Position numbers and translations under genes: made by a program. From assembly GCF_020085105.1 (NCBI RefSeq), contig NC_058044.1, forward strand, positions 24,549,206 through 24,613,205: 64,000 bases of DNA, given 5' to 3'. Shown piece by piece: positions 1 through 11,257 of this stretch. Every line of letters starts with the position of its first letter. The stretch's first letter is position 1. The DNA is from Siniperca chuatsi (lineage: Eukaryota; Chordata; Actinopteri; Centrarchiformes; Sinipercidae). The notes below the pieces were generated by a model that did not search any database, was not told the DNA's origin, and was given only the letters and a program-made list of their open reading frames with translations.

Positions 1-668
1 GGGTGTAGTGACAGGAAGGAAGGGGTTCATCTGCCTTTTTTCAGGTTTAACTTGTGATTCCACATTTTATCGTTTCTCACTGAAAGGGTATTCTTTGAAT
101 ACTCCTCAGTTAATTTATCTGGAATCCTGAACCTTTAGCAGTTTGTGATTGCAGCCTTCCTTGAACAAGCAGGTTTAGAGACCAAAACACATATAGTTAA
201 AATAATGTGTTCCTATAGAAGACTGCTATGTGTAGCTATCTTGTAAAATATTCACTCATAGGAGTGACAGAAATGGCACATACCAGCGACAATTTCACCT
301 CAGTGAAACTTGGGGCCAAAGTTTGAGGGCAAGGCATTTCTAAGATAGCCGTGTTTATTTTTGGCACATAAGCATCTAAGCAAGATGTTGTGTGTGATGG
401 TCAGCCTCCAACATAACTGAGCAAAGTCAAACACATCGTATGTAACCATGCTCTGGAATCTACATTCATCTATTATGTCAAACAGGCTGAACACAAAGAT
501 CATGTTAGAATGAACAGTAGATTATTTCATTGTCAACCTCATCCAAATCACACATGTGACACTTTCTGTCCTCTGGGGCCGGGACTCTTAACTGCACTTA
601 TGCATTTATACTGCATTTATAATTTTCAAATGACAGAGCCTCAAAAGAAAACTACAAGGCAACTTATT

Positions 669-761
<93 letters not shown>

Positions 762-961
762 TAGAAAACCAAACTAGCAAAAAAAAAAGCTCTACAAGAC
801 CCTTGCCCAACTAATACCTAACATATTGACTAACTCTATTGCCTTCCTGGCTTCCATCCCATATCACTACACACTGCAAGTTATGTAGGAAATGTGACTT
901 TGTATGATAATATCTTTAACATGCACCTCGTGCAGGCAACCTGGAAAATCTGTAATCTGCT
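1..961. other. Non-coding stretch with a long TA repeat
   Basis: I see no coding exon, RNA gene or recognisable transposon here apart from the TA microsatellite listed separately. The short open frames on both strands have no recognisable domain and no splice-linked partners. The base composition is ordinary AT-rich teleost intergenic DNA. Confidence 0.6.
673..760. repeat. (TA)n microsatellite, about 44 units
   Basis: An uninterrupted TA dinucleotide run of 88 bases. The repeat is self-complementary, so it can extrude as a cruciform and is likely length-polymorphic. The open reading frame crossing it is a Tyr-Ile artefact of the repeat. Confidence 0.97.
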
Positions 962-973
962 TCATTATATGTG

Positions 974-1032
974 ACGGTGTAGTCCCTCATTCGTCCAGGA
1001 GTGTTCTATCGTAGAAAAGGTTTCAGTCGCAG
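974..1032 (-). mobile_element. 59-bp 3'-terminal Penelope-like element copy with 12-bp TSD
   Basis: This segment matches the last ~59 bases of the larger Penelope-like copy ending at 3803, with about two mismatches. It is flanked by a perfect direct repeat, tcattatatgtg, at 962-973 and 1033-1044. That is what target-site duplication would leave, so this looks like a separate, extremely 5'-truncated insertion rather than a broken piece of the larger copy. Orientation (3' end at the low coordinate) is inferred from the coding strand of the larger copy. There is no coding content. Confidence 0.8.
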
Positions 1033-1044
1033 TCATTATATGTG

Positions 1045-2205
1045 CTTAGCAGCCAAATACATCATTGTTTTTTTACTTACATCTAATATTACAAAAACAT
1101 ATAACCTAAGCCTTAACTGACATTGTATCTATAGCAGTAGTTGCTATAAGTGATTTGTAAACTAGACTTCTTTAAAAGTGGTGACTACCAGCAGAGATGA
1201 TTTTAAGGTGTTTTAGGCTGCGGACTTAGAAAATGCATCCATTTTTCTTTTTTCTTTGGTCTTCACAAAAAAGAAACAATTATCTGATTATCTGATACTA
1301 GGATTGTATCATAGATGGTGAAACACTGAGATTTGATAAATACAACAGAAAAATATAGTTGTCTTTAGATTGCTTCCCTTCTGAACACTGTAGGATTCCC
1401 TCTCAAGACAAGCCTGACATGCCACTGATTAACTAAACTTGCTTCACTGAAACTGCACTATCAATCTATTGTTGTAACATTTGGACGTACTGTGAAACAA
1501 TCTGTAATAATCACTACCAACTTCTAAAAGTCAGACATTAACTTGTACCAGCTAGTTTTATTGTGTATAATGATCGCTGCAGCCTACTCATAACAGATGC
1601 ACATTCCCGTCAGTAGAAAATGATCACCTTGTTGATGTTTTTTTTCCCAGTTATCTCTTTGAACAACATAGCCGGGCTGCCTGACTGCCTTTCTCTATCA
1701 TCATTTCACAACCTCTTCAATTACCAGTCACACTGATAAGCAGGGTGAGGTCTGAAAAAGGGATGACTGATGGTTTGATTTAATCTGATCTGAATGTCAG
1801 TCAGTCTATTTCTTAAAACATAGCACAATGCGGAAAATAATATTAGAGGCACATGACACACATTTTATTCCAGTGACAGATATGAGATAGTAAAAGTTGA
1901 GATAGTTTTATGTGGGATGATGCCTGTTTGAAGCCATTGAAGTCTTAGATTTTAGATTTTAGACTGTTTTAAAGCTTTAAATTAAGGATTACAATACTGA
2001 ATTGTGATCACAAAAGGGCAAATCAGGTAGCAAAGACAAAATATTGAATTATTATCATTGTTTATAGGAGCAAAATCAACTACTTTGCTTAGCTGAAAAG
2101 AATAAAATTTGATCATGTAAAAAATTAAAATTAGATCATGTAGATCATGTAGATGCATGTAACAGTTGTAAACACACACAGCAGAAAGTGATATTCCATC
2201 TAATA
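1045..2205. other. Non-coding, nothing recognised
   Basis: AT-rich single-copy-looking DNA. No coding exon or structured RNA could be supported, and the open frames are short and without domain character. Confidence 0.5.
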
Positions 2206-2342
2206 GGCCTTTTTCACAGCAGACATTTTGGCACTATGTGTCCCAGTAAGACAGCATGCATAACACCAGTGATTAACGTTATTAGTTCCACCTGGTTTTC
2301 CTGCTATGACATGTCAAAATGTCTGCCATGAAAAAAAGGTCC
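2206..2342. mobile_element. Short fold-back MITE with ~28-bp inverted ends
   Basis: The left end (2206-2233) contains cacagcagacattttg. The right end (2313-2342) carries its reverse complement, with caaaatgtctgc at its core. The 137-bp unit is therefore almost two inverted arms around a ~75-bp middle. A second partial copy of the right arm lies at 33441-33497, in a cenpk intron, so this is a dispersed family. There is no coding capacity. The superfamily is not assigned because the TSD is unclear. Confidence 0.7.
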
Positions 2343-3575
2343 ATTACAATTATCTTATAATACTATGCACTGACTCAGGTCAACACAAGTTTTTTTCCAA
2401 CATTGCATAAATCTCATCTCAGCAATGTGTTTTTACTGTAGGGCTATCTATACACCATGTTAAATCTTTTGACTAATAATAACTTTTACAACTTCAACCT
2501 TCTTTCCCCAAAGCCTTGCGGCTTTATACCGCAGCAAAATGATTGGCATGACCGGCTTGTAGAACACCTTAATCCTTTTATTATTTATTTTGCTCGGCTC
2601 ATTGTAGAAAAGATCTTTTGTTCACTCGAGACAAAAATGTTGCTCTGTCTGCCTTCTCTGTGTCACACCGACACCTTTCAGTGTTACTACAAATTCTTTC
2701 TTTAAGATAACTGACACTGATAGTGTGTTCTCATTGCTGAGAGGCATTTCAGGTGTGGTGACACTCCTTCGTGTACTCATGCTTGTGCAAACAGTGTAAG
2801 TTTTTATGTGCCAAGATTTTTAGCTGACTATTAATAAAAGTAACTGTGTTTGGGGCATATTATTACACACACATCTGAGCTCACCTGGTTTGGCAAAAGG
2901 GTCAATTGAATCACGTTCAATCACAGAAACGCAAAGAGTCAGAATCAAAAACAGCAGAGGTGACAAATAATATGAATGTTCAGGACTTTGTCTTTGAGAC
3001 ACCATGGCAGAAACACAAAATGTACACAGACAAAAGTCAGCGTAATTGTGACTATATGTGGAGTTGTGTACTGCACTTATGCCCTTTATGCTTGCACTGA
3101 TGTTGTATGTTGTGTACTGTCACAGCCAGTCCATTTAATTGATCCTTCAGTGGTTAAAATGACCATCCAGTGTTTAGAGATGCAAGTGAGCTGAAGGAAA
3201 AACTGCCCCAATATATAAAACAACAAAAGTTAGAACACTGGGACCAATCCTGACCAAGCACACACTCACCACCACCTCCCATTTTGCATTGTGTCTCTCT
3301 CTCTTTTTGCACACTCCATCAGTCCAGATCCCTTCAGTGATTCACCCAGACACATTCTGCAGCTGTTTGCTTTCGTGTGTGTGCATGAAAGTGCAGTTCT
3401 GTGTACTGACGAGGCACATGCTTTGTGTGCGTCCGTGTGAAACACAGGGAGAGGCAGAGAGAAATCATGGGCCTGACTTTGTGTGGGAATATCCAGTTGT
3501 GTTTAAAACGTCTTGTAGCCTACTGACAACTAAACATATTGTTTTATTATTACTGCATGAATAAATCTTAGAGGC
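2343..3575. other. Non-coding, nothing recognised
   Basis: The overlapping short open frames on both strands here have no family resemblance, no plausible splice sites in phase and no repeats. I treat the stretch as intergenic. Confidence 0.5.
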
Positions 3576-3888
3576 TCACGCCGGGGACACACCGCCGCGG
3601 TTGGTCATTTCTCCTGCGAGCAGCAGCCTGGCTGCATTTCTCCGCGCCGGTCAACAAGCGATTCTGCTCCTCTGCTCTTTTCTAATCACAATAAAGAGCT
3701 GGTCTTTGTAATAACCTCATGCATTTATAACTTAAAGCTTTTTTGTATGTGTTTCTGCGGGGGGTCGCTTTTTCTGCAACAATGAAGTTAAGAGGGTGTA
3801 ATACGGTGTAGTCCCTCATTCGTCCAGGAGTGTTCTATCGTAGAAAAGGTTTCAGTTGTAGTCATCTGGACACTGTTTTCAGAATCAA

Positions 3889-3932
3889 GACGTTTCGGCT
3901 CCCATCCGGAAGTCATTCTCAATTGTGAAAAA
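3889..3932 (-). other. Possible decayed hammerhead-ribozyme-like fold in PLE 3' UTR
   Basis: On the minus strand the PLE 3' UTR has AATGA, then a hairpin (CTTCC, loop GGAT, GGGAG), then CCGAAACGTC. This resembles the hammerhead layout CTGATGA / stem II / GAAA / stem III / GTC. Hammerhead motifs are known from Penelope-like elements. The CTGATGA box is not intact and stem III has essentially no room to pair, so any catalytic activity is doubtful. It could simply be a structured 3' UTR hairpin. Confidence 0.25.
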
Positions 3933-4078
3933 ATTGGACGGGAACTGGAAATTTAAGCTAATCTGAGTTACATAAGGCTTGCCCTCAGGAGGGAATCTGC
4001 CTGAGTATCTGTTAATAGCTAGTTTCACCTGAAACTGACCTAATAGTTTCAAGATGGCCCAGTGATCAGTAATCAGGC

Positions 4079-4969
4079 CTATTGTTCTCTGGCTGCATCT
4101 ACTTCATCACTGTTAAGTGCCTGATTAGCATGTGATAGGCGTGACCAAGGTGATAATACACTCTGATAGACTTTGGGCAGATTAAATCTCAGACCACCAT
4201 TTCTGTTCAAAGAGGGGTTCTCTTTCTTCACAAAAATGGCTTCCTTGACACCCCGTTCAAACCAACTCTTCTCTCTACTAAGAATCTTCACCTCGCTGTC
4301 TTCAAATGTGTGGTTTGTAGCTTTTAAATGCAAATGCACGGCGCTCTGTAATCCTGAGTTAGCGTGTCGTCTGTGCTGATAAAGTCTTTTGTGAAGTGGC
4401 TGTTTGGTTTCGCCTATGTACCGTTCTTTGCAGTTTTCCTCACTGCACTGAATGGAGTAGACAACATTGCTCTGTTTCTGTGTGGGTAACTTGTCCTTAG
4501 GGTGAACGAGTTTCTGTCTTAAAGTGTTGCCTGGTTTAAAGAAGACATCGTGCTGTCTACAAAGATCCTTTGTAGTTTTTCAGACAGTCCAGATACATAA
4601 GGAATGGAGACACCGTTCCTTCTCGGTTCAGTTACACTTTTGTCCTGTTTTTTGGCTCTTTTAACTTTGTTGATAGCCCAAGTAGGATAACCACAGGCTG
4701 AGAGTGCATTCTGGACATGCCTTTCCTCTTTCTTCTTACCCTCTGAGCCTGTGGGCACTTCTTTGGCTCTGTGTTGTAATGTCCGGATTACACCCAGCTT
4801 GTGCTGTAGTGGATGATGTGAGTCAAAGAGCAGGTATTGATCCGTATGTGTTGGTTTCCTGTACACTTCTATCTGGAGCTTTCCGTCCTCTCCTCTGAGA
4901 GTAGAACAATCAAGAAAGGCCAAGCGGTTCTCTTTTGCATCCTCACGCGTGAACTTGATGTTGGGGTCC
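4079..4969 (-). pseudogene. Penelope-like RT/GIY-YIG polyprotein remnant, one frameshift
   Basis: The upstream piece (about 4969 to 4564) reads VDPNIKFTRED, FLDC and VYRKPTHTDQYL. These are motifs typical of the C-terminal reverse-transcriptase region of Penelope-like elements. The downstream piece (about 4560 to 4079, stop at 4079-4081) reads VVYSIQC followed by RYIGET. That is the paired Tyr motif of a GIY-YIG nuclease, and it is followed by WFERGVKEAI and a conserved PSLN..GGLR tail. The two pieces are in different frames. A one-base loss in a T run (minus strand, near 4560-4563) is enough to explain the break. In intact relatives the protein primes and copies element RNA at chromosomal nicks made by the GIY-YIG domain. 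Here only the last third remains. Confidence 0.85.
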
Positions 4970-5004
4970 ACCCCAACATCAAGGGTGTAATGATCTGCGG
5001 AGAG

Positions 5005-5006
<2 letters not shown>

Positions 5007-5053
<47 letters not shown>

Positions 5054-5054
5054 T
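5007..5054. repeat. Compound (GT)n(GA)n microsatellite
   Basis: About 15 GT units run directly into about 8 GA units. It lies just beyond the right target duplication of the PLE, in the flanking TIR element. Confidence 0.95.
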
Positions 5055-5429
5055 GTGTGTGCTCGTCTCTCTCGCTCTCTGTTTAGAGACAACTGACAAA
5101 TATGTGGAACAAGTACGTAATTTTAAAAACACTATCACAAACAGCAGTGATACTATTTCTAATAAATATAGTGGATGGGCAGATCTTGACAATTCATCAT
5201 GTGGGGGGGATCACTCCAGGAAACCAGCAGGGAGAGGGGCAGAGAAATCTGGCAAACATGGGATATTTTTTACATCATATATAATATCAATTTATATCGT
5301 TTATAATAGATTATCAGTGTGTTTTCTTGCCAGAATCGCGGAAAAAAATAGACCAGACGCCGAAACTACCGCTGCTCTGCTCTGTCTGCCGAAGGGAAGC
5401 GGGCAGCGTCCCGTGTGTCCCCGCCGTCA

Positions 5430-7014
5430 TATTTCTCGTTTATCCCCTACTACTGATGCCACATTCTCTTTCAGGCAAAGAAAGTTTTAATTCTCACAAA
5501 TCCCTACGGTGACTCCACTTGTGACTCCTGCACAGAATACAAGCTTGATCTCCATGGGAAACTTTTTGTTTTCACTAGATGGTGCACTTCAGCTTTGAAT
5601 CTCACCTCCACAGCTCAGGAATCTGTTGTTCAGGAAGGGTGTGGCTGTGTGCTTTTGTCAAATCAACGGAGAGATGTATCAACCCCCAAAGGCCTTATTA
5701 CATTGTCCTTTTCTCTGGCCTATGATCCGTGTGTGGGTTTGCAACATGACATTCTTCATCATTTCTAGCAGTTTCTGTCTTTAAAATATTGTCTGTAGCA
5801 TAGGGTTAGAACAAGCATGTTTGCTGATGGATTTAAAAAGTCTTCTCTGTGCACAGAAGGCAGCTTTATTAACAGTAGGTATAATAGGTCAGATACACTT
5901 GCCAAGCACAAAGGAAATGATGTATTCTTAAAGAACTGCCTTTAGCTAGTTTATAAGCAGTTTAACCTTCAAATGGAACAACTGCAGACATGCAGGACAT
6001 TTACTAGAGGGACTTTAATTTTAAATGTGGTATTTATTTGTGTTATATGAAATCCCATTAATGTGACACCATGCTGTGACACATTTCTTTAGCACACACA
6101 CCCTTTATCACTATGCATCAGTACTAGATTTATGACTTCATTTTCTTCTCATATATCTTTATTACTTGCACTGTTTGAATCAGCCAAGGTAGGTCTATTG
6201 ACACAACAGGCTTTGTTTACTCAAGCTACATTGGATGAGTCTATCTGCTCAGCTGATAATTCAATGTACAATGTGCAGGTTGATGTTCAACTTTGTCTAT
6301 AGAAACTGGTTCCACATGATAGAACGAACACACCAACCCCAAACATGTCACACCATGACACACACACACACACACACAGGTGTAATCCCATCTCTCAACA
6401 CATTTTACTGTGTATGTGCAGGCAATGATTCAGTCCAGGACCTTTGTCACTAATGTTGCATGCTGGGATGTCATTGCACAGTGCATGATGAATTGCTGAA
6501 ATGGAGGGGTGTGGTACACTGAAAGGAGGCTCCAAGGACTATGTTGCTCTACACAGGCTCACATCTGTGATTCATAGTTACCAACTCTGCACAGAGCTGC
6601 GCTTACTGTCTGTGCACCATTACATCAGCAGGACATTTCACAAGATTCAGAACAGATAGAGAATTAAACTTTGTTGAATTTTTTTGGTTATTGAGCAAGA
6701 AAGAACTGATTAACTTTTCACACAGGGTGGATATGGCTTTGCACTAAAAGTATTATAAATTTGGATTTGATTCACAGAACGCTATCAAACTGTCATAAAG
6801 GCAAACCCTTTATTATTGGCTCAGACAAATATGCAAGGTCACAAAGGTCAGTCCTGGTTAACTGCTGTGCCAATTTTACTAGAATATGGTGCAACGGGCT
6901 GCTCAGTGGTTGCTGCACAAAATAGTGCTGTTTGTCATTTGTTTTTCTCACCAGTCAAGAAAAAATGTGTCAACTTTATCAATTCTTAACTTTGCTTTTA
7001 TTTTTAAATATATC
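5430..7014. other. Non-coding, with a short CA repeat
   Basis: Apart from a ~20-base CA run near 6359-6378 I recognise nothing. The open frames are short and cross the repeat. No splice-compatible exon series is visible. Confidence 0.5.
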
Positions 7015-7402
7015 ATTATATTTTATCCTTAGGCAGAGCGATGCTTTGAGTTAAATGCTAATGTATGCATGCTAACATGCTCACAGTGACAATGCTAACT
7101 TGCTGATGTTTAGCAGGTATAATGTTGACCATGTTCATCATCTTATTTTATCGTGTTAGCAACATTTGCAATTTAGCACTAAACACAAAGTACAGCTAAG
7201 GCTAATGGGGATGTCATTAGTTTTGCAAGTACTTGGTCATAAACCAAAGCGTTGGACAAATTGAATAACTGACTTAATGATGGCGCTATCACCAAAGTCA
7301 TTACAACTGATTCATAGCAATTCATCTAATTATTGTTGAGATACTTCAGTCTGGACCAAAGAGGTGGATCGAAAGACCGACATGCTGCTAGCATGGCTAA
7401 AA
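7015..7402. mobile_element. Teleost interspersed repeat, gctagcatgg-ending family
   Basis: This block has phrases I recognise from a very common percomorph repeat: alternating tgctaacatgctca/tgctaac motifs at the start, then gatggcgcta, atcaccaaagtcatta, gttgagatacttcagtctgg, and finally a ctgctagcatggctaaa end. It is non-coding. The class is uncertain (probably a DNA-transposon derivative), and I recall the family by sequence rather than by name. Confidence 0.6.
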
Positions 7403-9916
7403 AGAAAGCTCACTGCTTTGATAAGAACGTTACACCAAAATGTCCAGTTCAGTAGTTGTAAATCAAAATTCACCAAAATGATGAAGGCGTGGGGTCACTC
7501 TTTCACTTGTTTTACTACTGCGTGAGTGATTGTTTAGGGGGAAAAACACATTGCAGTTCTTTGTTTATTTTTTTTGGATAGGGCACCCAGCTCAGATTCA
7601 GTGCAGGAGAAGCAGACCTGTTTCCTCTTATGAACAATGCTGCTTGTCCACACTGTGTTGAAATAATCATCTAAGATGAACAAAACTTTGTGCAGGCATA
7701 GCTCATATTGTATTATATTTTCACTGATAAAAATGTATCTTAAGATGAAAAACAAATAGGTAATGAGATACAGATTAAAACTGTTACTTTTTGGTGAAGA
7801 TTCCACATGTGCAATTAACAGCTGCATATTGTTGGTGGGAATGTGAGCTCCACATGTGCCAGCAGCAGTGACAAACCTCAAGGTGCTAAAACAAAGAACA
7901 AAGGTGCACTGATGTGCTATCTTGACATGACATGCCAACTTTTCATAAAGGAAGTGACCAGTTTGTAAAGACAACTCTCATTCCCACTGCACGACGAAAC
8001 TGATGGCAAGGACACTGTATTCTGTCTGTGCTAAGGTGCAGGAATCCAGACCATCCAGACCTGAAGACAATTGACGAGATTGACTATGGTAACTTTAAGG
8101 TGACATGCTTAAGTGAGGAAACATAACATTGGACTTCTTTTTATGTCTCCTTAAGTCTTAACTCTCTTTGTTTTTGCATTGAATGGAAACCATCCCTCTA
8201 TTCTTTACAGCTGACAGAAGGACTCAGAACAGAACAGCATGGATGAAGTATTTAACTGTTAATGCTGGAGGTAATCTCCCTGTTACAGTTCTCAGTGCCA
8301 CCCAGCTACCAAGAGTCAATCATTAATCACTGGGAATTTGGTTAAGATTTATGACCAAGTTACTTTTGACACATTCATTTTATTTCTCTTTGAAATTTGC
8401 TACATACCTTGTTTATTACAGTAAAGTGCACTGTAAGGATCATAATATTACAGTATTACATGATACAAATCACACAAGAATTAGAATCACACAAGTTGCA
8501 TCATGAAAGAAAAACTCAGAAGTGCAAAAGGTGTTGAGCAACAGATTGCTCGGTCTCCTTTGCTAAAGGTTGAAGTCTGTTTATTGAGGGATCTTATCTT
8601 CCGTTTTACCCCACACAAGCTGTGGGATTTAAAGTGGGGGTGGGTGGAGTAGTATTTCTACTGAGTCATACAGTTAATTACTCAATATACATAAAAGTGG
8701 AGACATCTTAAGATCTAGATGAAGTTAGAATGTTAGATAAAGTTAAGAGGTTAGGATTTATGGGATTAAACAGTCTAAATCAATGATTAGATGTTGTATT
8801 GTGTTTATTTAAGTTTCAGTGTTTTTGGAAGACTCGCAGGCCCTGTTTGGTTTGAGCAAATATTCAGTATCATAGACTGTCTTCAATCCTGCTGAGCTAG
8901 ATACCAAAATGTAGCTTAATCTGGGTTTGAAGCTCTGATGAGAAGCTGTAAACACACAGTCATTACATGTCTTACCCATTCACCATAGTAATTACAATAT
9001 AACTGAAAATAGTTGCATTGATACTTCAAATAAAATAGATGAAAAAGAAAGTGGTAGAACTTCTTGTAAGATTGTAGAGGTGATTTCAGTCAACCATGTG
9101 CATGAGTCATAAGGTCGGTTTCAGTGAGAACACCCTTCTGTGGTCTCCAGCCCATGTAGACATGAACTCATCCACTTTGTTTTGACACATTGCTAATGTG
9201 AAGCAGTCATTTGTCTTCGTCCTGTTGTACACAAAGCTATGTTTCACCCAACCAGCAAGGTATTTGCCTGTCCCTGCCCGTCTCTCAGCACCTGTACTGA
9301 GATTGGCACTGATTAAGCTGCAATGCAAGGAAGTCTCAGCACAAAAAGGTTCCTTAGAACTGTGATGAATTCATTTACATGGCATGTTGTGGACCCAGGA
9401 TCAGAATACACCTTCTGTTGTGGACCAAAAACAGAAAACTCACCTGGATGTAAACATTTAGATAAACATTGCACAAGTCTCCAGTCTTTGTCCCTTTCTG
9501 CAGACACCAAACAGCACCTCCCAGGGTTTTGTGTATTTTCCTCCTTTGAGCTCCTAGTGGGAGTTTTTCTTGTTTTCAGCAAGGATCTTAGTTTGGAGGA
9601 GTAGTTTTTCAGTCACTGTTTTCATAATGTGGGTGCTGACAGGCTATTCATAACAGCGATTAAGGGCTGCACAAATAAACTTGACTTGTTTTAACTTCAA
9701 TCAAGGAAAGAACAACATGGGACCCACATATTGAACATTTTGGTCTTCGACCCATATAATATTTTTAAACTGTTTCAACTCCCCTAACCACAAAAGTGAT
9801 TTCCCTTAAAAAACTATGTTCAGAAGTCTCAAAGAGTCTAGAATGATACAGACAGGAATTAGTCTGGTATAAGATGCTGTAGTGCACTCATACTTTGTGA
9901 GTTGTGTTGGTCACTT
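7403..9916. other. Non-coding, nothing recognised
   Basis: I checked the longer open frames (for example the 146-codon minus frame at 7534-7974 and the pair at 9313-9604) for domains and splice partners and found neither. I treat them as chance frames. Confidence 0.5.
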
Positions 9917-10265
9917 AAAGGAAAAGTTTTATTATATTTTGGGAAATATGCCTATACACTTTCTTGCAGAGAGTTAGATGAGAAGATTGATACCACTCTG
10001 GTTTCTGTATGCTAAATATGAAGCTAGAGCCAGTAACAGGTTAGCTTAGCTTAGCTTAAAGACTGGAAACAGTCTTGGCAAGGTGCGGTTACTACCTGGT
10101 TGTATGCTGGTTGCTGAGCAACCCGTTTGTGTGTTTTAGAGGTTCTGGTAGGTGGATTTTGTTTACCTTTCAACAGAGCCAGATAAGCTAAAACAAGCTC
10201 AGCTAACCATCTCCTGGCTCTAGCTTTATATTGGTAGACTCTTGACAGACCACTACAACCTGCAA
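9917..10265. mobile_element. Fold-back MITE (copy A)
   Basis: The left half has ctttcttgcagagagttaga, gagaagattgataccac, tgtatgctaaatatgaagct and repeated ttagcttagc. The right half has ggtggattttgtttacc and, inverted, the agctagagccag / gctaacc motifs. The same order occurs in copy B at 19557-19930, so they are one family with inverted ends of roughly 100 bp. No coding content. Copy A is more diverged at its right end. Confidence 0.75.
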
Positions 10266-11257
10266 GGCAAGGGTTAAGTGATCAACGAAGACAGCCGAAG
10301 GTGTCAGCAGGCTAGTTTTTAGTAGCCTTGCTAGTTGGCTGTACTGTAGAAGAAGATAAGCTGTGAAGAAGCCCATAACACATCTGTCTTTCTAAAAATA
10401 GTAAAACAGCAGAGGGGACAAGTTTGTCATGTTTCTTTATTCTTTCACCTCTATTTAGTTTTGATAAATTGTGAGTTGAACAACACAAACATTTTCTAAT
10501 GTAGAAACGATGATTATGCGAGAAACAAACTAAAGACTTGCAGCAAGACAACCTCCTTCCATAATATGACATTATATCCATTATGAAAATTCATGCTACC
10601 ATTATTTCTTGTTAATCAGAGAAAAACACATTTAAGGGTCCCTTCAATATAAGTTACAATCTTAGCTAACTCTTTAATGTGTGGGCCAGCTCAGAACTGC
10701 CATTGCAATAAATAGCCTAGACAACAAACGTCTTTTTCAGTAATCAGTTCCTACTGTAACAAATTAGCTGGAACATTTATTAAATAAAAACTCATAAAAC
10801 AACATTGTCAATCTGACAGTGAGTGTGATCTGTGAGATAACATTGTTCACACAGCCAAAAGTGGTCAGTACGCAACATGCTCATAGGTTCGCTCGCTAGT
10901 GGCGGTGCCAGCGTGGCTACTCCCATTGGTCATGTGACCCTTGCCCTGTAGGCTGTAGCGGTCCGTCAAGAGTCTCGCCTTCATATTTAGTGTACTGACA
11001 CAAGAGTGGAATCGGTGTTCTCTTCTACCTTTCAGCAAGAACCAAGTAAGCGTTTTTCCTAAAATGTCCAACTTTAAAATGTATACCTAAAACTTACCTG
11101 TTACCTAAAAACTGCAGTACAGTCATCCAAGTACATAAAAATCATGAGTCACTTCTCCCTCTGACTGAGAAGTGACTTTCAATGTGCTGCCCTCACCTCC
11201 CCCAGCTGTCACTAGATACGCTATAAGAGCACAGAAACTGTCCAGAGCTCAACACTG
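10266..11257. other. Non-coding, nothing recognised
   Basis: I can identify no exons or repeats. The open frames (for example minus 10312-10581 and minus 10865-11071) have no domain character. Confidence 0.5.

Larger units (their letters stand above)
3803..4982 (-). mobile_element. 5'-truncated Penelope-like retroelement
   Basis: This is a minus-strand fragment holding the end of the reverse-transcriptase region, a GIY-YIG endonuclease and a ~280-base 3' UTR. The 9-bp direct repeat gggtgtaat lies on both sides (3794-3802 and 4983-4991) and marks the target duplication. The 5' end carries a snap-back: cttgatgttggggt at 4954-4967 is followed after two bases by its reverse complement at 4970-4983. 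Such terminal inversions fit template switching during target-primed reverse transcription. The copy lies inside an older TIR transposon. It is truncated and frameshifted, so it cannot be autonomous. Confidence 0.85.
3579..5426. mobile_element. Non-autonomous TIR transposon interrupted by a PLE
   Basis: The left end cgccggggacacaccg (3579-3594) and the reverse complement of the right end (5411-5426), cggcggggacacacgg, match at 14 of 16 bases. The trinucleotide tca lies directly outside both ends (3576-3578 and 5427-5429), as a 3-bp target duplication would. Without the nested Penelope-like element the unit is roughly 660 bp. A 3-bp TSD suggests a PIF/Harbinger-type mobiliser, but no transposase coding is present. 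The GT/GA microsatellite at 5007-5054 lies within it. Confidence 0.45.

Noticed and set aside
510-764. 84-codon plus-strand open frame ending in Tyr-Ile repeats
   Set aside because: The frame is extended only by the TA microsatellite and has no domain.
3803-3870. Second hammerhead-like reading, CAGATGACTACAACTGAAACC on the PLE strand split as two motifs
   Set aside because: It resembles CTGATGA and GAAAC, but the bases between cannot form stem II, so it is treated as chance.
7534-7974. 146-codon minus-strand open frame
   Set aside because: No recognisable domain or splice partner, and the amino-acid mix is typical of translated AT-rich non-coding DNA.
9313-9604. Overlapping ~90-codon open frames on both strands
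   Set aside because: Full overlap on opposite strands with no similarity to a family I know. Could be an unrecognised repeat, but I cannot support it.
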